Source: Acheta domesticus (Eukaryota > Arthropoda > Insecta > Orthoptera > Gryllidae). Taken from it: a DNA stretch of 64,000 nucleotides. Numbering within the stretch: the first letter of the stretch is position 1; the number at the start of each line of letters is the position of its first letter. Below, piece by piece: positions 23,241 to 36,443 of the stretch. The notes under the pieces are model-generated. The model did no database searches and was not told the origin of the DNA. It saw only the letters and a list, made by a program, of their open reading frames with translations. Location of the stretch: NCBI GenBank assembly GCA_031308135.1, contig JAHLJT010000631.1:174985282-175049281 (forward strand), read 5' to 3'. The translations under genes were made by a program, and so were the position numbers.

Positions 23241-24677
23241 TTTCAAAATTACAAAACTGACAATGAAGATTTTTACCTTAGTAATTTTGAGATTAAAATG
23301 TATTATCAATTATTAAAATTATTTTGTCGCAACAGAACACTTTCAGAAGCAGAATAAACAATACATTTTTGGCAGTTATGATTTTACTTAATTACGCTGT
23401 AATTGATATAATTGATCATTTGTTGTACTCCCGAGACTAGAATCTTCAATTCGTATTCAACGAATTAATCATTTTGAGATTTTTCTTTCGCGATCCTTCC
23501 ACATTTCACTACTTTAATTTTGAAGTTCATGTGACTTTCAGATGTGCTAGGCAGAGCCTCTTAGCGAAAACTCAAGGTCAGACTACTGGAGAACATCATG
23601 TATGTCAACAATAATTTAAATAAACACATCAGAATATTGGTCGGGGTTGTTCACGGCACCGACGGCAACTCAACAACTTTCAGTTGTTCATCCAAAACAC
23701 CACAGACCGAAGCACCACCACTAATCTTCGGTCAAAATAGATTTAATACCTTATTTTGATGTGACAATTTTCCTTTCCAATACTCAAAGCCTTGTGTTTA
23801 CGATCAGCGTGCCCACGCACGCACACCAATCACGTCACGAAGCACGTCAGCAAGTGCATTAAAACAAAAACGTTGAAAACCGCAAAACTCTCTTGTCCCC
23901 CAGAAAACCAGCACATGATCGACATATCGCCTCCTTTCTCAAGAGAAAACCCCACCCCAATCTTTCGGTTACGGCCATGTTAGTATCAAGTGGAGGTTTG
24001 ACGAAGAGATTGGAGTGTCGTACACTTTCTAAAAAAAAAACAGGTCACACTAATCCCATCAGAGGGCAGCGTGCTCATCAGCATTTGAGCGGCCAGTCCG
24101 CAATTGAGCCGCCATAATACAACTCTGTAATATTTTACCCGAAAATTTTAAAAACATAAATATAAAATTTTATATATGAAATAACTATTTTTCTGGTATC
24201 TTCTCTTTATCATCCTCTCCATATACAATATGCTAAAGATGCTTGACGGTTCTTCACATTTTTTAACAAGCAATTGTCACAAAACTCTCTAAGTGTGCTA
24301 CTTGTGAATAGGAAACTCCTACATCAAATGTTTTTAAGGAAAAAATAGAATTTTTCAGATTATAACGTAGGGAACAGATTTCTCCAACACACATTTAAAT
24401 TGCGCCAACCATAACACACATTTTAATTGACATCATATTCCTACTTGAATAGCTTATGAATGGTATAATTCAATGATTTTCAAAGCTTTTGCTGCCATGT
24501 CTCGCTTCAGGCAACAAATTCTGCAAACGACTTAACTCGTTAAAATTAAATTGTTAATAACAACTAAATATTTTTTCTGAAAGTAAGGTCATCATATATA
24601 CTTTTTTATTATATACTTACAGTGTACAAAATACTTACAGTAATTATTGCAAAAAATTTGTTGCAATTTGTTTGTTG
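23241..24677. other. Intergenic, nothing recognised
   Basis: AT-rich with a slightly GC-richer patch near 23800-24110. Short frames there are not recognised. Confidence 0.5.
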
Positions 24678-25098
24678 TTAGATTTGTTTCACTGTGGTAA
24701 TTACTGAATTTAAATAATGTATGTCAAAGAGGAAACATATAAAAAATGAACATATTGATAGTTCAAAATAATCAGTGAGATGGATGGGTTTGTTTAGTGT
24801 CGCACTGTTTATTGACTCAGCACTAATTGAGACATGGAAATACTCATTCTGAAGATTTATTCTTGATCTATATTTTGTCGTAATCTCCGCCATGGCTGAG
24901 AATCCTGTTTCACATTGGTAAGAAGTGGCAAAATGAAGCAGAACAGGCAAGGCCTTCTTACTTAACTTAGAATGCTCATTCCTTATGGAGCACCAAAATT
25001 CGGGCAATGTTGCACTTTGACACACTGTCTTCAGTGTGTTGTCTGACGAAAGATCAATAAGCTGTTCTTCTTCTCCTATTGTGAAATTTAGAAATAAT
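24678..25098 (-). pseudogene. hAT transposase C-terminal fragment (ZBED5/FAM200-like)
   Basis: The minus-strand frame is open from about 25098 to a stop near 24678. It reads through 'GEEEQLIDLSSDNTLKT', 'LPEFWCSIRNEHSKLSKKAL', 'LLHFATSYQCETGFSAM' and 'TKYRSRINLQNE'. This is the hAT dimerisation region as found in ZBED5, FAM200 and GTF2IRD2-type proteins, whose family pattern is F-W-x-S-x-x-x-E-x-P-x-L-S-x-x-A-L, then F-x-T-T-Y-x-C-E-x-G-F-S, then K-x-R-x-R-L. The W, the C-E-x-G-F-S box and the K-Y-R-x-R-I box are intact. The BED finger and catalytic residues are absent, and an in-frame stop closes the frame upstream. I read it as a truncated element relic, not a domesticated gene. It differs from the hAT relic at 8562-8879. 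Confidence 0.75.
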
Positions 25099-26084
25099 TA
25101 GAGCATTGTCAAGCATTAGAGCATTATTTTATTTAATTAATACGACGTTCTCGTGCCTCCTCTCTGAAACGTTCGCACCTCCCTTGGAAGGCGCGCCTCA
25201 AAGTTTCAATATCACTAGTATAAGCTATTCAATAGGAAGGATAATTTTGAAATATAACTTTTCTTTGGTTCTATCTGTCTTTTCCGTCGATCAGTTTCTG
25301 AGAGAAAATTTGAGTTATGCTTAAACATCAACAATTCCTTTGCAAAACAAAACATTTGCAATTCCTTTTTTCTGGAAAGGAAGTGAGATCCCGGGTCCGG
25401 TGCTTAACAGTATCGTCGTTCCACAACGTGATGTCTTCACCAGAATTACGAGTTTGTGGAGGTACCATCTGACACCATTCAACGCAATTGAACATCAGGT
25501 GAAAAATACAAAGCAAGAACCAAGAAAAAACCCTACGTCTTTACTGTTCTTAGGAAAATCCAACGGTCATTTCGATGACTTGTTAATTTCAAATTATGTG
25601 ATTAAAAAGGCTGACAGTGATTGATGGCCTGTGTCTCACTCGTTACTTAAAAGGGAGGGTGGTTTCAATTCCAAGGATTTCTGTGAAAATGACACATGCT
25701 TGCATCTCTACCTAGCATATTTATTTTTCCTTTACGTTCTGTTATTAAAACACGATGCATTGAAATAATACATTAATAACATCCGCCAGAAAAATGAAAA
25801 ATATTACTGTAAGAGTTAATGAAGTGAAAATTTCGTACGTAAATGTTACATTTTGGTGTTAGAATATGAATTTAAAATTTTGTTTACATTTCATTTCCAA
25901 ACCGAAACTCCGATAATCCGGGAATTAGTGGATTCTGGAAAAATATTTAAATGCGATCCAATAGGCAATTTTCTACAATAGTTTCGCAGGTAGGCACATG
26001 ACGTATCGGAAATCCATCGGCGTTTGTGTCACAGGTTTTCCCGTCGGATAATTCACCGGGTGAAGTCCATCGAATGACAGTGGG
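25099..26084. other. Intergenic, nothing recognised
   Basis: AT-rich gap between the hAT relic and the next island. The frame at 25340-25624 on the plus strand is unrecognised. Confidence 0.5.
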
Positions 26085-26235
26085 CCTTCGCGCGGGAGTC
26101 ACGCGAAATTCGGGCGAGCGGAAGCCCCTCCCCATCCTCCTGGCCCCCGACCGCCACCAGAGGGCTGTGGGCGCGGCGCACGACGGACCGGCCGTGCACC
26201 GCCCGCCCAAGGGTGCACGGGACACAATGGAGGGA
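26085..26235. other. GC/CpG-rich island
   Basis: CG-rich block (GGGCGCGGCGCACGACGGAC). Overlapping frames on both strands indicate composition rather than coding. Confidence 0.5.
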
Positions 26236-26364
26236 GGCGGTGAGTGAGTCAGTGAAATGCATGGGTTGAATGACTTCGTGGCTTCCTCGTTCATAATCCT
26301 TGTACTTACTGCACGCCGCGAAGTTTTAATTAGACGGTCATTGTTCTACCTATAAGACAAACGT

Positions 26365-26440
26365 GATATCTTCAAGACGTGTAAGACCGCATGTGATATC
26401 CATTCCGCCTACAGGACCGCACGTGATATCTACTTCAAGC
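26365..26440. repeat. Short tandem repeat with CGTGATATC core
   Basis: Three units of roughly 30-35 bp carry ACGTGATATC, ATGTGATATC and ACGTGATATC. The words AAGACCGCATG and AGGACCGCACG precede the last two. Confidence 0.7.
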
Positions 26441-27314
26441 ATTTTAATCAGTTGCTCTTTTTCTCCGTTAATGCGCTGTAGTGTATTGACTTTCTTGCCT
26501 GCTCATTTGCTCGTTTTGGAATATATTTGTCTAGGCTGGCTTCTTTGTTTGAGTCGGCAGTGCTTTCAAGCTCTTGGATTTTTTTTTCAATTTCAACAAC
26601 CTCTGCTTTGTCATTCATTTACCTTACCTTCTTGGTTTGATTCCCTTTGTATTAGCATCTGTAAGAACTTGATAGACACTCCCAAATCAAAAATGTGTCT
26701 TTATATGATTTTAAGCAGAATATTTCTGAACATTCACTAAGTAATTTATATTTAAAATATAAGTGAATTATATATCCTTACTAGGTTAGACTAATGAAAT
26801 GTGTTATATAAGTTCTAAGATAATATATGTGAAAATTAAATTAACAGAAAAATAAAGAAATTATTAAACATACTCTGTATTTCATTTCAATTAAAGGTAA
26901 TCATTCTTTTAAATAATGTCTTTTGTTCATGTTAATTTAATTAGCATTGATTTACTACTCGTTTTATCTCATTTATAAAACATTTCAATTTGAAATTATT
27001 TTTTTTTTCCTAATTGAAGCACTGAAGACTGTCGCAGTGCCACCGAAAATTGGGTGATAATCGATTCTGATGATGGAAGTACTACATTTCATATTTCTGT
27101 AACATAAATTCCACGCTACATCTTATTATTTATTCGCATCATAACGTTTCATGTAATGTAACATACGTTACATAACACATGCAAAACATTAGGGCTACAA
27201 TTCAGATGTTGAAGATTTAATCCCATTTTCGAGAATCCTTTAGACGCTAATTAAAATTCAGCGTGGGACCTTTAATTAATGAAGTCGCTTCCTTTTATTT
27301 TGGCTTCGTGACGA
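26441..27314. other. Intergenic, nothing recognised
   Basis: AT-rich; the plus-strand frame ending at 26740 has no recognised domain. Confidence 0.5.
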
Positions 27315-27690
27315 ACGCGGCGCCGCGCCGCTCCGCGTGGACAGGTAGTGAGCGGCGGCGGAGGAGGGGGGCTGGCGTGCGGTTCTGGCGAACGATCACA
27401 CACGAGGCAGAGGCACCGCGCCGCCGCTCTTCCCGGGAGAGCGTGGCCGGGCGCGCGGCGAGGGGCGGGGGTGGGGGGTGGGGGTGGGGGCGGCGGTTCG
27501 CTGAACGGCCGAGGCGCGCGCGGCCTCTGTCCATCTTTCCCGCGAACGCCCACGGCGCCGCCCCCGCCCTCGCCCGCCGAGGCGCCGCGACGCCCCGGCG
27601 CCGCGTTTTTACTTTCTCAGCCCCCGCGCACACGCCGCGCAGCACCGCGCGCGTGCAACAATTCATTTCCAAGATCTTCGCCGTCGGCGG
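27315..27690. other. GC/CpG-rich island with G-runs
   Basis: The strongest island, nearly 400 bp and very CG-dense. At about 27460-27495 there are successive runs of four to six G, which can form a G-quadruplex on the plus strand. Long frames occur in three or more phases on both strands, as expected for a stop-poor GC-rich block. No initiator, TATA or downstream gene is visible. Confidence 0.65.
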
Positions 27691-28202
27691 ATGGGGCGAG
27701 GACGGTTTCCTAAGGAAAGAGTTCATTTGCTGCCTAATTTACGTAGAAAGTAATGCTTCGGGTTCGTAAACTCTTGGGAATATACGCAGTTTGTTTCCAA
27801 GTCTAGAAAAATTCCTTCGTTCGGCCGATCTGAAATTTTTCTTTACACTGAATATTTGACCCACCTGCTTATTAGTTCTGAGAAATGTATTTAACACTTC
27901 CTCACTTATCAACCAAAAACACGACTGCATTCCAACAAAAATATTACTTCAATTTGAGTTTCATGGATTCGTAGGTTTCTGACCGTTATATCGCAGACGC
28001 AAACAAGCTAACTCAATCTTCTTATACATCTTCGTCGGAATGTGTCCACACAATATTTAATCTATATGAAGCCTTTAAAAATAAAAGGAGACTTGTGTGT
28101 GGCCTTCTGATTCAGAATACATATTTTAATGGTTCACAAAACTGTAAAAAAATTATTTAAATTGTGTTTTGATTGCTTGCTCGGCAATCGAGTTAGGCAC
28201 TA
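27691..28202. other. Intergenic, nothing recognised
   Basis: AT-rich gap between the large island and an (ATC)n tract. Confidence 0.5.
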
Positions 28203-28245
28203 ATCATCATCATCATCATCATCATCGTCTTCTTTTTCTTCTTCA
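28203..28245. repeat. (ATC)n then (CTT)n microsatellite
   Basis: About eight ATC units are followed by CTT-rich sequence. Confidence 0.9.
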
Positions 28246-28639
28246 AAGTTATTTTTTTGAGTCATAACATCCCTGGGTTCCATAGAGTTTCTTTTGGTAC
28301 ACATTTTGTCCGAGGCTCGCAGAGATCTACTTCCTTAACCCTGTTTGTCCAGCTGCTTAGGGTCCCGTCAAGTGCGCCTCAGAAACTTTGTTTGACTTAG
28401 CTCTTTTTTCTCTCCAGGAGGAAGTGAGGCAAAAGCTGTTAGACACTGGAAAAGACAGACCGAGAGAAAGAAAGAGAAGAGAAAGAGAGAATGTTTAAGC
28501 CTCTTCTGCGTCTCCCTGATGCAACCATCTAATATAGTGGTCTCATTTCAATTAGAAGGTAAAAATAGTTTATTATGTTGTTCTTGGACTATATCTCTAA
28601 AGAAGACGTTACATCGTCGTTAGATACGTCGCGCAACGG

Positions 28640-28902
28640 TGAGAATTATCATCTTCCATCACTGGGGCCTGAGTTCGGTTCCCGTCCTAGTCAAGTGGAA
28701 TAGGTGGTGGACAAAGCGTGTTCGCAAAAGCCACGAGGTCCTCCTCTACATCTCATTCCACCATCTCCTCCACCTCATAAGTTAGTCAATATATCATCAT
28801 CAACAACAACAACAAGTCTAGAGGCCTTACTGGTGAGTCGCGACGCTGGCCATGTTGAGATTTCTCGCTTCGAAACTACGTTGTGTCGTCTCCTCGAATA
28901 AA
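28640..28902 (+). repeat. Possible SINE fragment with B-box-like motif
   Basis: GAGTTCGGTTCCCGTCCTAG near 28670 resembles a pol III B box (GGTTCGANTCC) in a tRNA-derived head. A C/T-rich stretch and a CAACAACAACAACA tail-like run at 28800-28816 follow. No A box is convincing and no second copy is present. Confidence 0.3.
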
Positions 28903-30109
28903 TCTATCGAAAGGCCTTACGACGAATAAATAAATTCCTTGCAAGATGTTAGCAACTAAATACAACGAATTGATACTAAGTTTTCCTTGGTAATTGTGGA
29001 ATTATGAATGATAATTTTGATGATTATATGTGGATTTTATATGTGGATGTTTTCCTTTCCCAATCACAATGCAGATGCGAAAACAACCATACCTAAGGCT
29101 AGGGTATTCCAACCCACAACTCTCACGGAAAGCGATTGCCGTCGAAACAATCTGCATTGTGTAAATCAACAAATTGGTTCCATTCCGTCGTTGTTGACTT
29201 TTACAGGTGAGTTCATAAGTAGACACCATGCAAATAACTAAGAAATAGACTATCAACCCGCGTATAAATTGGCATGTCTGGGAAACGCTTACTGGTGAAG
29301 GACTCGTGGCATTTGAAGGACATGTTAGTGATGTAAAAGTCATTTGACCGTTCCCCTCATTACAACTCATTAGGCTTCTCCCGTCAACTGTATTTTTTGT
29401 ACCCAGTGAAAGGTAAGTTTATGATAATCCAGAGTGTAATTGGAGTAAATATCAAAGAAACTGAAGAAAATAAAAACAGACGGTTTGGGAAAACATTCTA
29501 AATAAACATTACGTTTTGAAATTTTATCGCAATTTATCTATTCACTCAAGATGATGGTTCTATTTTCGCAGGACCAGCTAACAATTTCTTATTAATTGCA
29601 AAATGTTTGCCCTTACTAGATCCTGTATTTACTGCGTAGTACTTCCAAAAATCTCACCGCTATCAAATATATCTTTAAAGCTTTTTCACAAAGATCACCT
29701 TTTGAGTGAATAATTATATATGAACTAACTTCCGAGACCTTGATTTGAAACGTGTTAGTGAAGTTAATGCTAAACTTCCATTGCATTTCTTTAATTAGCT
29801 GTAAATATTTGCTTTGACACAAGAAAGAAATTTAAAATGTTAACTATTTGCACAGGTTGTTATTTTTCTCACATTTTTGTACCTATCTTTGTACCAGTTG
29901 GTTGGGCTAGCCAGTCGAACAGCCTCTGTACCCACCTGAGTACTTTTTCCTGCAGAATTACGTAACTCTCTCTCACTACGTAGTAGAAACGAGAAAGTAA
30001 AAGAACCGGTACTTTACCAAACCGTTCGCGACGTCTTACAATACTTGAGTTGTCTGCGTGCGGACGTTTTTGCAGGAGCGTGTATGTGCAGTGAGGCAGT
30101 GCACCGGTG
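28903..30109. other. Intergenic, nothing recognised
   Basis: AT-rich. The 122-codon minus-strand frame at 29002-29370 has no domain or hydrophobic pattern I recognise. Confidence 0.5.
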
Positions 30110-30260
30110 CCTGGGAGGCAGCCTTATTAGCTCAGTGGCCGCCCGCTGTTTGCGGAGCGCGGGTCAAGGCGTGCCATTGGAGCGGCCGGCCGCCTTCCTT
30201 GCGCGCGGCCGAGGGGCAACGAGGCAACGAAGATCGCGTGCGCGCCGAGATGGATTCTCG
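30110..30260. other. GC/CpG-rich island
   Basis: CG-dense patch (GGCCGGCCGCC; CGCGCGGCCGAG). Frames are compositional. Confidence 0.5.
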
Positions 30261-32374
30261 AAACTATTGAACGATTCGCCTGAGGGGACAGAGGATGATA
30301 TAACCACATCGAGCTGACTAAACGTCTCTTTCACTCCGCTGTGGTTCTTCAACTGTGTTATTCAAGATTATTCCCTTTTATAAATCGATGTTGATGAATA
30401 AATAATTTGTTTCAACTGGTGGCTGCTACCTAAACCTGCATTCACGTATGTAATTAGTTAGCAAGGTTTATTTATTTATTTATTTACGCCAAAAACAGTT
30501 AAAAACTATGTGTGACGAGCTATGAGCAGAAGTGAAATTTGTGTACATTTTCATAATTCTGTGAGCTCTATCCTAAACCATATTCTAGTCGAATTTTTAA
30601 TACAGAAAAAGGGCGGGTTTTTTTAAGTTTTGTTGACAAAATATTCGCTCCTGTATAATAAAATCAATTTTCAAATGTAAATTAGCTATAAATTTGTGCT
30701 CTTAACCCTCATCATGTTCTTCATGAAAGAATAATAATTTTTGCCGCGACAATATGAAAACGATAATTTGAATAACTATATTTTCCAGTCAAATTCAGAA
30801 GACGTGCACAAATAATGAAGTTCCGTTGAAGATCATTTGAAGTTACATGAAGATCATTTGAAAAATTAATAATGAGCTGGAAAATAATATCTGAGAACAA
30901 GATAATTCAATAGAATCACAAATTGTAAGAAACGAATCTGATTCGCCGTTATATTAGCATTTCATTAAAATCATTGTTTGATCTCAGCATTCGGGATGTT
31001 CAATCGAACTGAATTTTCATTCAATGCATGATTTTGAACATTCTCTCCTGCCAAAACTTGCTCTTTTCCAACGCCCAATTAGTACGCAGGGCGCTTCTTG
31101 TGGCGTCGGCCACTGGATACGGAACGCCGGCATTTGAAATGCGGGCGACTCACGTCGGAAGCACGGGGCCTGCAACTGCTCCGCGCAGCTTCATTCAGTG
31201 GGATGCGGTGATGAGGTGATGCGCTGATCTCACGGCTCTGCTGTCGGTGACACACACACCTTGATGTGTCACAATGGTGGTGATACGGATGTTGTGGTAA
31301 TCCCTGGCTTAGGATGTCGTGTATTCACCTTTTTTCAGCGGGTATTCGAATACTTTCCCAGGTTATAAAAAAGCAATTAAAATGTCTTCAAATAATATCT
31401 TCCCAGGTTTTACTTTGTTTCATTTTGCGGGAAACAAAGAGGATGTTTTAGAATGTTCAAGTATGTAGTTACTGTCACGTTTTCTGTATTTCTATACAGT
31501 GTTCATGCTTATATCGGTCATTAATTATGATCCCGGTAATGGGCAATCATTTGTTTCCTTATTTCTTGCACCATGGCTTGTCTTTTCATGTGTATGTTCG
31601 ATACTGAGTCTGTGAACGTTGATTTCTTTATGTGAATACGGACCAACACAGGTGTTGTCCACTTATTTTTACATTCTAAATGTTAACCGCCCAACTTAAT
31701 TCCACACCGTACAAACTAAACTACGCTTAAATAATACGGTCGTTCCTTATACACAAATTCATTTGTTACTAAGTTTAAAAAACTGTGAAAACTTATCTTA
31801 AGTAGCACATTTATATTTAAATAAGTTAATAACTTGGCATAAGAACGACAGATGCTGCATTTTGTGAACAAAATTTAAGTCAGTCATTTTATTATATAAT
31901 ATTTTTGTCATAATATTTTCAAATAACTTCCATTGAGATTTACAGAGTGAATTTTGGGTGAAAAACTTCAAACAACCATAGCAAATTAACAAATGTTCTC
32001 AAAACCACTCTGTTTTGTACAACTTGTAAATAGTTCAACATTAAATCAATTTTATGCTATATTAATTGTAACATTAAAGTTCAAAATGTATTCTTATAGT
32101 TATAATTATAATATTTATCTTATATTCTTATAGTTATAATTGTAATCTTAAACTTACAATTAGTTACTATTTTACACATTTAGTAGTAAAATATGTCATA
32201 TGTAAATAAAATGTTTAATGGAAAAGGAAGCCCAGAAGTCCCAGAAATGTAGTTTCCCCTCCCCCTCTTGTTTTAGACTGCGCACGCCTATGTTATTTTG
32301 TATCCCCTCACATGGATATAAACAAGCGCGTGGAGTGGAGCAGTTGTTTGCTCCGTGTGCTCGATGAGTGCCAG
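30261..32374. other. Intergenic; minor GC-rich patch
   Basis: Mostly AT-rich. A short CpG-bearing patch lies at about 31080-31215. A simple TTTA run occurs near 30469-30486. No gene recognised. Confidence 0.5.
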
Positions 32375-32600
32375 CGGCCGTCGGAAGCCCCGGGGCGGAA
32401 GAGCGCGCCTGGCCGGGGCGCCGCCCCTGCGGCACGCCGCCGCTGCCGTGAGTTTGCTTAACTGTGCGCCAGCGCGCGCGGAAGCTCTCGGCAGCGGCGG
32501 ATCACGAGCGCCTCCTGTCCGCCCCCCCTGCCCCCCCCCGAACCTCCAGCGGGCCAAGCGCACCGCGCCTCTCCCCCCCCGCCCAAAATGTTTCTTACGT
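32375..32600. other. GC/CpG-rich island with C-runs
   Basis: CG-dense, with C-runs of six to ten at about 32519-32580 that would form G-quadruplexes on the minus strand. A SINE-like fragment follows immediately. Confidence 0.6.
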
Positions 32601-32639
32601 TGGATAAATAAAAAGCAGCCGCCCCGGGAGGCCGATGTT

Positions 32640-32800
32640 GCTGGAACGTGCACCGACTCTGCGCCTCTCTAAAGAGTTGTGGGTTAGACTCCCGTCGTGG
32701 GCATGGATTTGTGCATTTGTTTATGGCTACGGGCAGCGTTTGGTTACCCCCGGACGTTGGTTGAGGAGACGACATCCGCTGGAGGGACAAGAATTCATGT
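32640..32800 (+). repeat. Possible tRNA-derived SINE fragment
   Basis: TTGTGGGTTAGACTCCCGTC at about 32677-32696 matches a pol III B box. GGGCATGGATTTGTGCATTT follows, the layout commonly seen at head-body junctions of insect tRNA SINEs. The A box has decayed and no second copy was found here. Confidence 0.4.
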
Positions 32801-32837
32801 AATCAACTAGAAAATGTTTAATAATAAAAGTCTGATT

Positions 32838-32864
32838 ATTAGTAATAATAATAATAATAATAAT
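32838..32864. repeat. (AAT)n microsatellite
   Basis: Short AAT run. Confidence 0.85.
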
Positions 32865-33224
32865 AGATATAGGTAAAAATGCAGACGAGACGGAATCAAT
32901 TGCCGTTAACAGTGAATATTCATCATGATAAATAGATTGTTTTTAAATTTTGGCGAACAAGGGGAGTAATATCAAGCAGAAAATTGGTAACAATAATGAA
33001 TCATTAATAGTTAGTTGGAAGATAATGCTGAAAATTATGTGAAATAAGACACCTGTGACCATTGGAAAGCATTAGAACCGACATCACACATAAAAAACAC
33101 CTGAAGTCAAATTTAAGTACGAAAACTAACAATAGAAAGAAAATATCCCACTAGTCTTCCGTTTTCCGTATTTCAGCACAAAATTCGACGCGGGTCTAAT
33201 TTTAACCTGCGAATCTTGCGAGGT

Positions 33225-33480
33225 GCGGAAAGGCGAGATAAGGTTGGCGAGCGCGTGCTGGGGGTCTCTGGGAATCGGAGCCACGCGCCGAGACGCGAGA
33301 AGACGCCGCCGGCGGCGGCGGGGGCGGGGGGAAGTGCGCTCATCTTCCGCAGCGCTGCTCTTCTGCGTATCCCCCAAGGACGCGGCTGTCACGCGCAGTG
33401 GCGCCGCCACCTCCGCCCCCGCCCCCTCCCTCGCCCTCTCACCCGACCGCCCATTTGCATCTCACGGCGTCCACTCAAGT
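33225..33480. other. GC/CpG-rich island with G-runs
   Basis: CG-dense, including GGCGGCGGCGGGGGCGGGG. It is balanced by C-rich sequence at 33400-33440. No gene recognised downstream. Confidence 0.55.
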
Positions 33481-36443
33481 GGGTGATGATAACTGATTTC
33501 GACTGAGCTTGCAGTACTGTCAAATGCATTCGACTACTCGAGCATTCTCAGCAAGAGATAAGAGGAATGATTCTAAATTCGAAAATAAGTGTTGATAATG
33601 GCCGAATGCATTTCACAGAGATTACCGTGTGATTGGAAGTGCTGAGGAATCCTTAAATGTGAGTTATTCCTAAATTTCTTCAATGGAACTATGAAAAGTT
33701 CCGAATCTCTCGAAATGTTCCAATGAATCAGTTCATCATATTAATGCTAACGGGACATTACAGTTAAAGAAAAAGCCTACTAAGACAAAATAGTAAAGAA
33801 AGGTTTCTTGAATTTCAGAAGGTTCTTAACTGTAATAATAAGCCATGCAATGCATTATTTTATATTATCAATCTGTGATGTGATGTTTAAAATTTGAAAT
33901 TACATACACGTAAAAGGTTTGAAAAATTATAATATGAAAGAGGGAATATTCATTTATCAAAAGTATATAAATCGAAGAATTCGCTACGATTCCAAAACTT
34001 GAACCATGAAGGTGTTCGAATCGCCAATCTGTTTCAAATTTGGGGGTTCCTTCTTCATTAGTGTTCGCTATAATTCACTACATACCTACATAAAAAGTTG
34101 CACACTTATTGCTTGAATGGGGGATCTATCAAATTTATTTTATTTAGATATTATCAGATTTGAATTTTTTCTCTATTGATTTTCTTATTTTCATCGTAAT
34201 CCAAATTAGCAAACACTCACCCCCAGATGATGAGTTATGTAAGTAAGAATGAAGTAATGAGAATTTCTTCCTATAAAATGGAAATAAATATCCGCAATTT
34301 CCAATTGACTTTGAGAAAACTTTGAATTCAAAACCAATTAACTTCAACAAACAAAACGATCAAAATAATATTGCAGTACAAAAAATTTAACAGAGTATTA
34401 TTAAATTTCCGAACGACATTTTTGTTATGTATGAGAGGAAAGAAAACTCTCTTGTTTAGATAATTTTCTACAGAAAACTATTTGTAATATCAAACCAGAA
34501 GATTCAAGTATTGTTCACCGAGTGAAATCCGGTCACGAAAAAAATAATATTTGAATATACTATCATGATCTTATCCCATAACATGACTCGTGTCTTGATA
34601 AAGATAAAATGTGTACTACAAGGGGTGTACTACATTCTACGTTCGCACATAAAAAAATTGTGTGTACCCTGGTATTTGGCGAAGAGGATCGTTTTGATAG
34701 AATTTCATTACAATTTGAGAAATACTCTTTGGTGATTTTCAGTTTAGTGAACGACAGTCATTTCAATAACATTCAACAATTTTTATGTAATTTTACATGA
34801 AAGATCAAATTTTATTTGAAAATCTATTATTTTATGTAAATTTATCATCACACGTAAGTAGGGCGTTTCTTAGGGGTACAAATGAAATGTTGACGGACGA
34901 GGCGAAGAGATAAGCCAGTCTTCCAGTTTCAAATGAGAGGGCCGAAGACACTTTCGTACGAATTGCGTGGTTTGTAGTTAACAAATTGATGGTAATTTAC
35001 AAATATATATTCTTGGAATCATACTCGACATGCAAGGCGTCAGACATGTTGATTCATGTCGCCCCAGTTTTGTTTATTTCGTCATCGACATGACCGATAT
35101 TATTCTCTTATAGTTAAATTCGAGAATGTTGGTGATGCACAAAATGCAGTCCCCATGCGAATTATGAAAGATGCTGAAGAAGGAAAATTAACACTGGAAA
35201 TGTCGAAAGACAGATACGTAAAAGAATTAGAAATGTTATAAAGAATAAAAGAGAAGAATAATGTTGCTCAAATTACGGAAACCCAAAAGCTAAATTCAAA
35301 AAATATATACCTTGTAGAACAACACATTTTCTCTTGCCACAAAAATGTATTGCTCCTAACCGTTTACTCATACTATTTCTTTTTGAAAGTCAAAGTATTA
35401 CAGTTATCCACAGTATGGTCGGACAGTATACTCGATTAAAAAGTACAGTAAAGCTACAAGCCAAAATATTCAATTAAATATGAACTTCTTAACTTGCTTT
35501 CAATGGAAGCTTCTGATGAAAAATACTTAACGATTTACATAAGAAAGAAAAAGAGACGTGTGGTTATGTTAAATGTAATGGCTCCGAAATTGCGATCGTG
35601 ACCCTATGTTGCTACTAAGTTGTTACTTACACGACCTTGAAATCGTTTTTGTGCGCATATAGCAAAGGTAAGAACTAGTTACAATGCATGACTACTGGAA
35701 ACATAATTTTCCATTCCCACAGAATACCTATGAAGAATGATTCAGCTAAATTACTCTGGTGTTTTACCATTCTACTATCGATATTACTAATTTCCAATGC
35801 AAGCAGATGTGGATAAAAAACTACACTGTGTCCGGCCAAGAGATAGTAGAAGTCAATGGTTTTCCAGGAACTTGGGAAAATTCAAAAACAATGACACGTT
35901 TTCCATTTTGTCTGAAAAATGCAAATACAGTATATGATTATGTAATTTCCCCAATTCTCATATTGTCTGTAACGAATGAATGCGTCAATACTTACGACAC
36001 AGCTGACGACATAAGACAGCAAAACTCCAAGGACCAATCCTCCCGCCATTAAATATTTGCTATTCACGTTTTGTGTTTCTGAATACCTATTTTTTTATAA
36101 TTTTGTGTAAAGAACTGTTGTATTGTATATGTAGGCCTACTATAGTATGTTGTTGACGTATTCGTGAAGACTGATTTTGTTAAAATATTGAATTTCATAT
36201 GGTGTTATGCGCGAGTATTTTATTTGTTGTTCTTGAGCAGTGTATGTTATTCTTTTTAGAAAATCATTTTGTGTTCGGCAGCATTTTTGCTGCTGGTTGC
36301 CACTAGTGTCTCATTCTCATACCATGACATTAGCGCTACAATAGTCATCATCATCGCAACCACAAAAAACCTTGCGTCGTATCAATGGACGTGTCATTTG
36401 GATGATACCACTCGTACCTACTTTTTAGCCAGGTTCGTCCAAA
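33481..36443. other. Intergenic; two unconvincing exon-like frames
   Basis: AT-rich. The plus-strand frame at 35056-35241 follows a pyrimidine-rich stretch and TATAG and ends in a hydrophilic Lys/Glu-rich segment. The minus-strand frame at 35882-36067 has a hydrophobic stretch (MAGGLVLGVLLSYVVSCV) followed by GTAAGT. Neither matches a family I know, and neither has a second exon that I can link. Confidence 0.35.

Noticed and set aside
27263..27769. 168-codon frame and several overlapping frames on both strands
   Set aside because: All fall in a stop-poor, CG-dense island with Arg/Ala/Pro/Gly-only composition. No homology, and similar frames occur in every phase.
29002..29370. 122-codon minus-strand open frame
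   Set aside because: No recognised domain, no codon bias visible and no splice context. Length is within chance for this window.
35056..35241. Possible exon with a preceding TATAG acceptor-like site
   Set aside because: No in-frame partner exon, no ATG, and no protein family recognised. It could be an exon of an unseen gene but cannot be supported.
35882..36067. Minus-strand signal-peptide-like segment followed by GTAAGT
   Set aside because: A hydrophobic stretch plus a donor-like site is expected by chance in AT-rich DNA. No downstream exon can be linked.
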